DNA from: an uncultured Saprospiraceae bacterium
GTDB lineage: Bacteria; Bacteroidota; Bacteroidia; Chitinophagales; Saprospiraceae
Length of the DNA: 64,000 nt
Direction of reading: 5' to 3'
Assembly: GCA_937928405.1 (NCBI GenBank)
Contig: CALFWZ010000100.1
Span: forward strand, 1-64,000
Shown: piece by piece, positions 54,951 to 62,744 of the stretch
Position numbering within the stretch: position 1 is the first letter of the stretch
Layout of the letters: every line of letters starts with the position of its first letter
Made by a program: the position numbers and the translations under genes
The notes under the pieces: model-generated
Told to the model about the DNA's origin: nothing
Database searches by the model: none
The model's input: only the letters and a program-made list of their open reading frames with translations

Positions 54951-55560
54951 AATCTTCTATCTGAAATGCATCATATAGATGATTCAAAATCGCTCTATAA
55001 TCATCATGATAGGTTTTAATTAATTGCTCAATTTCATCCTCCTGAAGGTTAGTTTCCTTACTAAAATCATTACTGGCAATGCCTATTCTATTTTCAATGA
55101 TTTTTTTAAGCAATACTGAATCTATACCTTTAAATCTAAAAATTTTAAATGGTTTTCCAGCTAGTCTATATTCCCATTTCCTACTAACATGAGTCGTTAA
55201 TATTATTTTTTTATTCGTTTTGTAAAGACGGATTCTATCCATCAAATTTAGATGATGAATACTATCAATTAACAATATATTAGATTTTTTTTGAACAATG
55301 TCTTTTAGGTTGGATTTTTTATGAAGATAAAAAATGGAGCTATCTTCTAATAGTAAGTTTAGACATCTTAAGTGAAGCGTTTTTCCTCGACCTTTTTTGC
55401 CAACCAACTCAATCAGAATTTGGTCTTCAGAATTAATTAAATTAATAATTGAGTCAAGATCAACTTTAGGCACAATAACATTTAATATCTCAACATCCTC
55501 TAACCCTCCAAATGGATTGAAATTAAATCTTGATTTATTATAGGTTATTTTATTACTCAT
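54934..55560 (-). CDS. Small P-loop NTPase paired with the arrestin-like protein
   Basis: 208 residues. Walker A is GKKGRGKT (residues 54-61), Walker B is ILLID at about 95-99 followed by Ser and His residues, and a sensor-like TTHVS (about 120) lies on the next strand, as in AAA+/STAND-type or ATP-binding proteins. About 35 residues precede the fold, with the motif FNPFGG. The C-terminal part is helical. It is not fused to a membrane or DNA-binding domain. It is the first gene of a two-gene unit whose second gene encodes a membrane protein with arrestin-like lobes; the genes overlap by 17 bp. Confidence 0.7.
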   Translation of the reverse strand: MSNKITYNKSRFNFNPFGGLEDVEILNVIVPKVDLDSIINLINSEDQILIELVGKKGRGKTLHLRCLNLLLEDSSIFYLHKKSNLKDIVQKKSNILLIDSIHHLNLMDRIRLYKTNKKIILTTHVSRKWEYRLAGKPFKIFRFKGIDSVLLKKIIENRIGIASNDFSKETNLQEDEIEQLIKTYHDDYRAILNHLYDAFQIEDYEKNL

Positions 55561-55740
55561 AGCTTATGAACCTACTTTCCACAAAAATATTTTCAAGAAA
55601 GGAAAAACCCCTACAAAGGAACCGTTGAATAAACACGATCAAAATAAATTTGAAACCAGCCGATCAATAACTTCAATGCCTAAAATTGATTGCTATTGAG
55701 GTTAAAAACTAAAGATCCACCAAACAAAAAACAACACTCC

Positions 55741-56373
55741 TTACATTACCCCACTCGACATTTTACCAATCCATTCCAGATCGATAACTTCTGCTCGATA
55801 ACAAGGTTTTAACGTAGAAATATTATCAATTAAAATATTCCCATTATAACTAAAAAACAACCCATCGATAGATTGGGCTTCGATGATGATGTACTGAATA
55901 TCAACGGTTGGTGCTATTCTAAAAAAATATCGTTTCCACGCGGTATGGGAGATCGCTTTGGAGGATGCTAGTAAAACATCTTTAGAGCAGCTTTTGGTAC
56001 CGCCCCATATCTTAATTTTTAGTGGCTTATTATAATTAGCGTAGGTTTTGGAATGTGCCAAATCAATCCCGAATTCATAGCACTCATCTTTTTGAATGGC
56101 TTTGGAAAGTTTTTGTCCAACAGATTCCCAGCTTCCATCCTCACGGGTAATCAGTCCCATATACGTCTCGCCATCTGAAGGCTCGTTATACACGCCCCAT
56201 GAACCAGGTAAAATATCGGGGGTACTCCCCTTTTCGCAGCCTTGCCAGCCCATCGGTACGATCGCATCCTGTGGTTCCCCCTCAAAACTGCCGTTATTAA
56301 GGGTAATCTGTCCAACCACAGAAGCAGTTGTCAACAAAAAAATTAGGGAAATAAAAATAGATGGTTTAATCAT
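55741..56373 (-). CDS. Exported CBM-like protein
   Basis: 210 residues from ATG 56373 (the upstream reading lacks a signal). Signal peptide SIFISLIFLLTTASVVG. The mature part is one galactose-binding-type beta-sandwich: LNNGSFEGEP near the start, GETYMGLITREDGSWESVGQ, then AWKRYFFRIAP and NILIDNIS, the strand order typical of carbohydrate-binding modules at the tail of Bacteroidota surface proteins. Here it stands without a catalytic or OmpA domain. Confidence 0.75.
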   Translation of the reverse strand: MIKPSIFISLIFLLTTASVVGQITLNNGSFEGEPQDAIVPMGWQGCEKGSTPDILPGSWGVYNEPSDGETYMGLITREDGSWESVGQKLSKAIQKDECYEFGIDLAHSKTYANYNKPLKIKIWGGTKSCSKDVLLASSKAISHTAWKRYFFRIAPTVDIQYIIIEAQSIDGLFFSYNGNILIDNISTLKPCYRAEVIDLEWIGKMSSGVM

Positions 56374-56586
56374 TCGTATCAAGTCTAGGGGCACAAAAGT
56401 ACCGTATTTTACCAAAAAATAAGCCTCCTTTAGGGAACTTCTTTTTTAAACGATTAACCGTATTAGATTATTTGATGGGGCCAAGAAACCCTTCTTATCG
56501 ATCGTAAGGGCGAATTTGATCCTTACTTCAGTGAACGAATCCTCCCGAACGGTGTAAGAAATGAAGGAAAATTGATTGAAAAATTG

Positions 56587-56594
56587 TAGATTTG
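56587..56594 (+). promoter_or_regulatory. Candidate Bacteroidota -7 promoter element
   Basis: TAGATTTG matches TAnnTTTG, 17 bp ahead of the DUF3098 start at 56612. A -33 box is not obvious at the expected distance, so the call depends on the -7 match and position only. Confidence 0.4.
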
Positions 56595-56611
56595 CGACAA
56601 AATCACTTAAC

Positions 56612-56926
56612 ATGAGTAAAAAGAAAAAGAAAGTTGTTTCTACCAAAAAAACCGTATCGGTCACCCCGACCGTAGCACGACGTAGTGCGCTCATGGAAGA
56701 GTCTAATGCTACAGAATTGATCTTCAATCGGCAAAACTATATGCTGATGCTCCTCGGAGCGGTCTTGATCATTGTAGGAATGCTCCTCATGACAGGTGGT
56801 GCTCAACCAGACCCCAACACTTGGGATCCAGACATTATCTATAGCAAAAGAATTACCCTTCTTGGCCCTGTCGTCATCATCACTGGCCTTATTATTGAAA
56901 TAGTTGCTATATTCAAAAGAACCTAG
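56612..56926 (+). CDS. DUF3098 small membrane protein
   Basis: 104 residues from ATG 56612. A Lys-rich head (SKKKKKVVSTKK) precedes the DUF3098 core: LIFNRQNYMLMLLGAVLIIVGMLLMTGG (about residues 35-62), then DPDIIYSKRITLLGPVVIITG, two membrane helices with a short loop. Its function is unknown; in Bacteroidota the gene commonly lies beside ftsX and upstream of uppP. Here it starts the DUF3098-uppP-truB run, with only 12 bp before uppP. Confidence 0.9.
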   Translation: MSKKKKKVVSTKKTVSVTPTVARRSALMEESNATELIFNRQNYMLMLLGAVLIIVGMLLMTGGAQPDPNTWDPDIIYSKRITLLGPVVIITGLIIEIVAIFKRT

Positions 56927-56938
56927 TAATTCAATTTC

Positions 56939-57739
56939 ATGGAAGAAATTTTACGCGCCATTGTCCTAGGCATCGTTCAGGGTTTAACGGAGTTTTTACC
57001 CGTCAGTAGTAGTGGTCATATCGAGTTGGCAAAAGTCATTCTTGGAGATCAGAGTGTGGCCAAACAATCGATGCTCATGACCATTATGTTGCACGGCGCT
57101 ACGGCACTCAGTACCATTATTATTTTTAGAAATGAAATAATAGAAATATTTAAAGGCCTTTTTCAATTCAAACGAAACGAAGCCAGTGAATTTTCTGCCA
57201 AGATCATCTTGTCTATGATTCCAGCAGCGGTTGTAGGATTGCTTTTTGAGGAACAAATGGAAGCGCTTTTTGAAAGACAAATTCTTTTGGTGGGTGCCAT
57301 GCTCCTCATCACCGGATTATTACTACTGCTCGCCGATCGAGCTAAAAATACCGATAAAAAAGTAGGATTTGGACATGCGTTGATCATTGGAATTTCACAA
57401 GCCATTGCCATTCTTCCCGGCATCAGTCGATCTGGTGCGACGATCTCTACTTCTGTATTGTTAGGAATTGACAGAGAACGGGCAGCACGTTTTTCTTTTT
57501 TGATGGTCGTCCCACTTATTTTTGGTAAAATTGCCAAAGATTTAATGAGTGGCGACTTAACTTATTCAGATGGTCAGCTCGTTCCGATTTTGGCCGGATT
57601 TGCCGCGGCCTTTCTAACCGGTCTAGTCGCTTGTACGTGGATGATTCAATTAGTAAAAAGCAGTAAATTATCTTACTTCTCCATCTATTGTTTTATCGTC
57701 GGTGCGTTGGCGATTGCTTATAGTCTTTTTTATGTGTAA
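56939..57739 (+). CDS. uppP: Undecaprenyl-diphosphatase
   Basis: 266 residues, eight helices. UppP (BacA) removes one phosphate from undecaprenyl diphosphate so that the lipid carrier of peptidoglycan and surface glycans can be reused. The conserved blocks are GLTEFLPVSSSGH (about residues 16-28, with the catalytic Glu and Ser residues) and PGISRSGATISTSVLLG (around 160-176). It is in the usual Bacteroidota order with DUF3098 and truB. Confidence 0.96.
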   Translation: MEEILRAIVLGIVQGLTEFLPVSSSGHIELAKVILGDQSVAKQSMLMTIMLHGATALSTIIIFRNEIIEIFKGLFQFKRNEASEFSAKIILSMIPAAVVGLLFEEQMEALFERQILLVGAMLLITGLLLLLADRAKNTDKKVGFGHALIIGISQAIAILPGISRSGATISTSVLLGIDRERAARFSFLMVVPLIFGKIAKDLMSGDLTYSDGQLVPILAGFAAAFLTGLVACTWMIQLVKSSKLSYFSIYCFIVGALAIAYSLFYV

Positions 57740-57745
57740 GAATTA

Positions 57746-57767
57746 GCCTGTTGGCTCGTTAACAGGC
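57746..57767. repeat. Short hairpin of the dispersed palindromic family
   Basis: GCCTGTT (57746-57752) pairs with AACAGGC (57761-57767) around an 8-nt loop, followed by CAAACCAGCAAAA. The words recall the dispersed family elsewhere in the window (GCCTGTTAGC at 20736, GCCAACAGGC at 354). It lies between uppP and truB and could act as a weak attenuator or just be a remnant. Confidence 0.5.
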
Positions 57768-57792
57768 CAAACCAGCAAAAAAAATAAACAAC

Positions 57793-58503
57793 ATGCTCCC
57801 CGCAGACCCACAAGCGTTTTTGACCGGTCAAGTATTATTAATCAATAAGCCGCTGACTTGGACTTCTTTTGATGTCGTTAACAAAGTGCGGTACCAACTC
57901 AAACGGTTACTCAACATCAAAAAAATTAAGGTGGGTCATGCCGGTACACTTGATCCACTCGCTACCGGATTATTAATTATCTGTACCGGAAAAATGACCA
58001 AGCAGATTGATGGGTTCCAAGGTCAATCTAAAGTCTACACTGGAAAAATAATGCTGGGAAAAACCACGCCTTCTTTCGATGCAGAAACGGAAGTGGATCA
58101 AACCTTTCCAACCGATCATATTACCGCCGAATTAATGGAGACTGCTCGACAAAAATTTATGGGAAATATCACGCAGTTACCTCCCATGTATTCTGCCGTA
58201 AAAATGGAAGGAGTTCCGTTATATAAACTCGCCAGAGAAGGTAAAACCAGAGAACGAAAACCAAGACCTGTAGAGATTTTTGATTTTAATTTAACAACAG
58301 AAAACTTACCAGAAATTGGTTTCCAAGTCCACTGTAGCAAAGGCACTTATATCCGAACCTTAGCCAATGATTTTGGGCAAGCCGTGAATAGTGGTGCCTA
58401 CCTCACCGAACTCTGCCGGACCGCCATCGGAGACTTTACATTGGAAAATGCTTGGGAATTACCGGAATTAATTACCGCCTTGGAACAATTACAAAAAGCT
58501 TAA
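57793..58503 (+). CDS. truB: tRNA pseudouridine(55) synthase
   Basis: 236 residues. TruB makes pseudouridine 55 in the T-loop of tRNAs. The catalytic motif GHAGTLDPLATGLL contains the nucleophile Asp54; further blocks are KVYTGKIMLGKTT and the C-terminal CSKGTYIRTLANDFG. Length is somewhat below E. coli TruB (314) because the PUA-type C-terminal extension is missing, as commonly seen in Bacteroidota. Confidence 0.95.
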   Translation: MLPADPQAFLTGQVLLINKPLTWTSFDVVNKVRYQLKRLLNIKKIKVGHAGTLDPLATGLLIICTGKMTKQIDGFQGQSKVYTGKIMLGKTTPSFDAETEVDQTFPTDHITAELMETARQKFMGNITQLPPMYSAVKMEGVPLYKLAREGKTRERKPRPVEIFDFNLTTENLPEIGFQVHCSKGTYIRTLANDFGQAVNSGAYLTELCRTAIGDFTLENAWELPELITALEQLQKA

Positions 58504-58658
58504 AACAGTTTAATAGAAACGCTGGGATTGGTTAGCATGCACTCCGCACTAAGTCTAAAATATTTTGACCCCTCTCTGCTCATTAGCATGATCTCAAAAA
58601 GGTCGCAGTATTTATCATGTATAGTAAAATTATTTTTCTAAACAACCTTATTACGGTA

Positions 58659-59120
58659 TTAAATCCTAATATACTTAATCACTTTCTGCTGCTGCAGTTC
58701 TTCCACTTCCATTTCTTCGATAGAAATATTCAATAATTTAAAGCAACGTTTTCCCACTTTAAAAAATTCACCATCTAAATCTACGGGTCCTTCGCAATTT
58801 TTAACCATTTTAAATTGGTTCGCTAATTCAGATTTACCACTACCCCCTTCGATTTCTACGAATACCTTACCACGGACTTGCAGCTCTTTATTTGGATCAT
58901 CGGCTTGCTGCCATTCCCCCTGCATCCGTTGAAAATTATTGGTCATTTTATCAGGTCGAGAAATATCAGCCGGAGTGGCAACCGTACCAGGTTTCGGAGG
59001 AACTACTGTTGGCGCCGGTGCAGCGGTAGAACTAGCAGGAGCTGGCTTCGGTTCTGTTTGACAAGCCAGCAAAAAACAGCAGCATAACAGCATAAAAATT
59101 TGGTGTAAATTGATTTTCAT
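58659..59120 (-). CDS. Hypothetical lipoprotein
   Basis: 153 residues with a strong lipobox (FLLACQTE, Cys20). A Pro/Ala/Thr-rich linker (about 21-55) is followed by a small beta-rich domain (RMQGEWQQADDPNKELQVRG, then EFFKVGKRCFKLLNIS, with two Cys that could pair). Domains starting MQGEWQ recall small lipocalin-like lipoproteins, but no family is claimed. It stands at the end of the plus-strand uppP-truB run, transcribed towards it. Confidence 0.65.
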   Translation of the reverse strand: MKINLHQIFMLLCCCFLLACQTEPKPAPASSTAAPAPTVVPPKPGTVATPADISRPDKMTNNFQRMQGEWQQADDPNKELQVRGKVFVEIEGGSGKSELANQFKMVKNCEGPVDLDGEFFKVGKRCFKLLNISIEEMEVEELQQQKVIKYIRI

Positions 59121-59183
59121 TTTAGTAAATTTTGACTGATTAAAGAAAAAAAGTCCTTAGTGGCTTTTCTTTCTTAAAAAAAG

Positions 59184-59665
59184 GATAATTAAATTGCTAT
59201 TCGTGGCATTCATCAAGCTTTAACCGCTTTTATTGCCACTAAGGCCCTAAGTACACTAAGCTTTTTTATTGATAATCATTTCTTATTCCTTTGTGACCTT
59301 CGTGACTTCGTGGCCTTTTATTTATTTAAAAAAAAGATAATTAAATTGCTATTCGTGGCATTCTTCAATCTTTAACTTCTTTTATTGACACTAAGACGCT
59401 AAGAACACTAAGCCTTTTTATTGATAATCATTTCTTATTCCTTTGTGACCTTCGTGACTTCGTGGCCTTTTATTTCTTTAAAAAAAAGATAATTAAATTG
59501 CTTCGTGCCATTCTTCAATCCTTAACTGCTTTTATTGCCAATAAGACGCTAAGTACACTAAGCTTTTTTATTGATAATCATTTCTTATTCCTTTGTGACC
59601 TTTGTGACTTCGTGGCCTTTTATTTATTTAAAAAAAGATAATTAAATTGCTTCGTGGCCTTTTAA
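59184..59665. repeat. Tandem repeat: three copies of about 152 bp plus a partial fourth
   Basis: The gap 59121-59689 is filled by a unit that starts GATAATTAAATTGCT at 59184, 59336, 59488 and 59637, giving periods of 152, 152 and 149 bp (the last is 3 bp shorter). Each unit contains CACTAAG words and the phrase TTCCTTTGTGACCTTCGTGAC followed by TTCGTGGCC. Copies differ by a few bases. No protein-like frame runs through it in any register. The fourth copy stops after the first 30 bases. Confidence 0.9.
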
Positions 59666-59689
59666 TTTTCCTACAATTAAAAGTTTCAA

Positions 59690-60868
59690 TTAAAAAATAG
59701 GTATTATTTTAAGGCTTTGTAGAATATCCGCTTTCAAATCCTCCACATGTTCTAAACCAACCGAAACGCGAATCAGTCCGTCGGTAATCCCTACCTTTTG
59801 TCGATCTTCTGGGGTTAATCTATTGTGTGTTGTAGAAGCAGGATGCGTAACGATGGTCCGAGTGTCACCCAAGTTAGCACTTAGAGAGCAAAGCTGCAAA
59901 TTATCTAAAAATTGTTTTCCTGCAACGAGGCCGCCCTCCATTTCAAAGGTCACTAAACCGCCTCCTTGACTCATTTGTTTTTTGGCAATCGCTGACCCAG
60001 GATGGCTTGCTAAAAATGGATAACGAACATTTTTCACCATGTCTAGCTCTTGCATCCAAGTAGCCAAGGCTAGTGCATTGGCAGAATGCCGATCCATGCG
60101 CACCGCTAAGGTTTCTAGACTTTTTGATAAAATCCAAGCATTGAAAGGAGACAGAGAAGGTCCCGTATTACGGAGAAAGCGTTGCACAGGTGCTAGATAT
60201 TCTTCCGTTCCCGCTACCAAACCACCGACTACTCTACCCTGTCCATCGATAAACTTGGTCGCCGAATGTGTGACCAAGTGCGCTCCAAAATTCATTGGTC
60301 GTTGCAAATAAGGAGTAGCAAAACAATTGTCTACCACCATCAAAATTTCATTTGCTTTGCAAAAGTCTCCCACTTTTTCTAAATCAATAATATCCAGTCC
60401 TGGATTAGAAGGGGTTTCTAAAAAAAACATCTTGGTATTGGATTGGATGGCTGCCGCCCAAGTCTCCGTTTCAATTCCATTGACAAAACTCGTTTCAATT
60501 CCCCAGCGTGGTAGCCAGTTCTTTAAAACTTGATACGTAGAACCAAAGACCGCTCTAGAACAAAGTAGATGATCTCCGGCTTTCAAATGTCCCATTAAGG
60601 CACCAAAGATGGCCGACATTCCCGAAGCTAAAGCAACGGCATTTTCGGTCTCTTCCAAGCTCGCAATTTTAATTTCCAATTCCCGGCAATTAGGATTCGT
60701 AAATCGACTATAGATATTACCTGTTTCTTCGTCAGCAAATACGGCCCGCATTTGTTCCGCATTCTCAAAAGTAAAACTAGAGGTTGGAAAAATTGGGACA
60801 CTATGTTCTCTTTCATCAGACTGTTTATTCTGCAATCGAATCGCTCTGGTTTCGAATTTTTTTTTCAT
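59690..60868 (-). CDS. metZ: O-succinylhomoserine sulfhydrylase (PLP-dependent, trans-sulfuration family)
   Basis: 392 residues of the Cys/Met-metabolism PLP family. The PLP-binding Lys205 lies in HSATKFIDGQGRVVGG, the GQGRVxGG form being typical of MetZ rather than of cystathionine synthases. SRFTNPN near residue 55, DNCFATPYLQRP and SLGD-like segment LGDTRTIVTHPASTTH are also present. MetZ makes homocysteine from O-succinylhomoserine and sulfide in methionine synthesis; the acyl-group preference cannot be read with certainty. It is the last gene of the mcrC-osmC-metZ run. Confidence 0.9.
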   Translation of the reverse strand: MKKKFETRAIRLQNKQSDEREHSVPIFPTSSFTFENAEQMRAVFADEETGNIYSRFTNPNCRELEIKIASLEETENAVALASGMSAIFGALMGHLKAGDHLLCSRAVFGSTYQVLKNWLPRWGIETSFVNGIETETWAAAIQSNTKMFFLETPSNPGLDIIDLEKVGDFCKANEILMVVDNCFATPYLQRPMNFGAHLVTHSATKFIDGQGRVVGGLVAGTEEYLAPVQRFLRNTGPSLSPFNAWILSKSLETLAVRMDRHSANALALATWMQELDMVKNVRYPFLASHPGSAIAKKQMSQGGGLVTFEMEGGLVAGKQFLDNLQLCSLSANLGDTRTIVTHPASTTHNRLTPEDRQKVGITDGLIRVSVGLEHVEDLKADILQSLKIIPIF

Positions 60869-60893
60869 GATTTAATTTTGTCCACCTACTTAT

Positions 60894-61331
60894 CTATGAA
60901 TTTTCTTTTTCTATCAATTTCCCATTAATAGAAAAATGATAATCAATTTCCACATTGTGATCTAGCATTTTCACAACAGAACAATATTTATCAAGAGACA
61001 TGTCGATAGACTTTCTAACTTTTTCTTTGTTTAGGTCACCCTTAAAATGGTAATGAAAAGTGATTTTTTTAAATACGCCTGGAATGGTATCTACCCGTTC
61101 ACCTTCCACTTCAATTTTTAAATCATCGACAGATTGGCGCATTTTTTTTAAAATCAGATGGATATCGATACTACTACATCCACCTGCCGCCATTAAGACC
61201 AATTGCATAGGACGAGCACCTTGGTCTTCTCCGTCACTGGTTGGCCCACCATCAATATCTACGGTATGGCCTTCTGCACTAGTGGCCCGAAAATGAACGG
61301 CCTGATTCATTCTTTCTAAAGTAATTTTCAT
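60894..61331 (-). CDS. OsmC-family protein (thiol peroxidase-like)
   Basis: 145 residues of the OsmC/Ohr fold. The two reactive cysteines are Cys52 (AAGGCSSIDIHLIL) and Cys117 (DKYCSVVKML), the pair used to reduce organic hydroperoxides. The extra segment typical of Ohr is not evident. Its start overlaps the mcrC stop in an ATGA, so it is translationally coupled to mcrC, while metZ follows 25 bp later. Confidence 0.9.
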   Translation of the reverse strand: MKITLERMNQAVHFRATSAEGHTVDIDGGPTSDGEDQGARPMQLVLMAAGGCSSIDIHLILKKMRQSVDDLKIEVEGERVDTIPGVFKKITFHYHFKGDLNKEKVRKSIDMSLDKYCSVVKMLDHNVEIDYHFSINGKLIEKENS

Positions 61332-62536
61332 ATATTCAATATTTCTTTTCCAATATTTGTATTTAGTTTATTATTTTTTAAAACTTCTACGAATTTTAAC
61401 TCGCAATATCCCGGTACCAATCCATTTGGAAGTGGATGATAAGGCTGAGCAGCTAATTGCTTGGTATTTCCAGTACTTGGATAAATTAACATCCCTTTAT
61501 GAGCTGCAAAATACTGATTATAAATAAATATCTGTTTAAGATCTTCGATGGAAGGTTTTCCGTCGGACAAAACTTTCCATTTGGTATCTAAAATCAGTTG
61601 GTCTGTTTTTGTTTTAATAAAAATATCTGGTCTGATTTTTCGATTCAACCAAAATGGGCGATGAATTTGTCGATCAATTTCAATTTCTGGATCACGAATT
61701 TTTGCTAATTGTTTGTAAATGAAAATTTCGAACAGTTGATTCATATCGAAAAGAATGGCCAGCACATGGTGTCGTCCAGTTCGAATGTCCGGCTGAAAAT
61801 TTCTAATAATCAAATAGGCCAATTCTAAGGCGGATCGATAATGCTTAAAACGCCGATTGTTGAGCAATTGACGAAAGGCATTTTCGGAGAAAGACCAACT
61901 AGGTAAATTGGGAAAGACAGCCTCCAACCCGGAAGCCTTATTTTTCAATACGGGATTATCCGTCAGTCGAGGTAAAATGCTTAATGCCTCATAAATAATC
62001 TGGTTGGCAGGATGTGTATAATCATAATGATCTCTTCGCACAAAAAACCGTTCCTGATGCGTAAGATTATGCTGTATTTGCTTTTGGAAATCCAATTGTC
62101 CCTTCCATGCCTTTTCATTGTGCAGCAGTTGTCGGTATCTACGAACCAATCCGCTATTCAATAAATTTCCAACCTTTTCTAAAAAATGATCAAAATAATA
62201 ATCAAAGAAAAAGTTGGGTCGAATTCCTAAGGAAGTTGGAGCAGTCGATTCTATCTTTATCACCCCTGCCATACTTAACATTTCTAATAAAACCCGACGC
62301 CAAACTTCAGGAGCAGCGTTTTCGGTTTTTGGTAAAATCTCAATAGTTAAAGCCCCCACCTGTAGAACGCCCACAAAATGACTAAAACGAATACCGTCCG
62401 GTAAGATCTGATACCAATGGTGATTTCGATGGCTTTTATAACGCGCCAAAGCCTGATGGTGTCTGGATGTGAAGGTCTGCCCAGACCACTCCATTCCAAT
62501 TCGGATGACTTGATGCTCAAATACACTAATCTGCAT
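61328..62536 (-). CDS. mcrC: McrC-family nuclease subunit, without McrB nearby
   Basis: 402 residues. McrC is the nuclease partner of the McrB GTPase that cuts DNA with modified cytosine. The N-terminal region (GVLQVGALTIEILPK), the block FDMNQLFEIF (about residues 264-273) and the C-terminal PD-(D/E)xK motif RPDIFI, then LILDTKWK (Asp304, Asp317 and Lys319) are all McrC features. It should be catalytically intact. No McrB or other GTPase gene is in the window; the neighbours are OsmC and MetZ, with the OsmC gene overlapping by 4 bp. Confidence 0.87.
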   Translation of the reverse strand: MQISVFEHQVIRIGMEWSGQTFTSRHHQALARYKSHRNHHWYQILPDGIRFSHFVGVLQVGALTIEILPKTENAAPEVWRRVLLEMLSMAGVIKIESTAPTSLGIRPNFFFDYYFDHFLEKVGNLLNSGLVRRYRQLLHNEKAWKGQLDFQKQIQHNLTHQERFFVRRDHYDYTHPANQIIYEALSILPRLTDNPVLKNKASGLEAVFPNLPSWSFSENAFRQLLNNRRFKHYRSALELAYLIIRNFQPDIRTGRHHVLAILFDMNQLFEIFIYKQLAKIRDPEIEIDRQIHRPFWLNRKIRPDIFIKTKTDQLILDTKWKVLSDGKPSIEDLKQIFIYNQYFAAHKGMLIYPSTGNTKQLAAQPYHPLPNGLVPGYCELKFVEVLKNNKLNTNIGKEILNI

Positions 62537-62744
62537 AAGCCGAAAGGTAAATATTTGATTGGAATTAGCTGCTATGGAAGGATCGATAATTTAACCCAAG
62601 CGGAAAAAAAACAAACACATCAAAACTTATTTTAATGTTTGTCGTACACATAGGCAAATATTTTATCTGACGAATCAAATTGAATGCTTTTAATTCATTT
62701 AATCTCTAAGATAAAATGCATAACCTAAATTATAACCTTAAGAT

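Noticed and set aside
50196-56373. Prophage or eCIS island around the sheath gene
   Set aside because: No integrase, capsid, tube, baseplate or lysis genes are present, and the neighbours are ordinary bacterial genes.
59121-59689. Possible CRISPR array
   Set aside because: The repeat units are about 152 bp with no constant spacer pattern and no cas genes; this is a plain tandem repeat.
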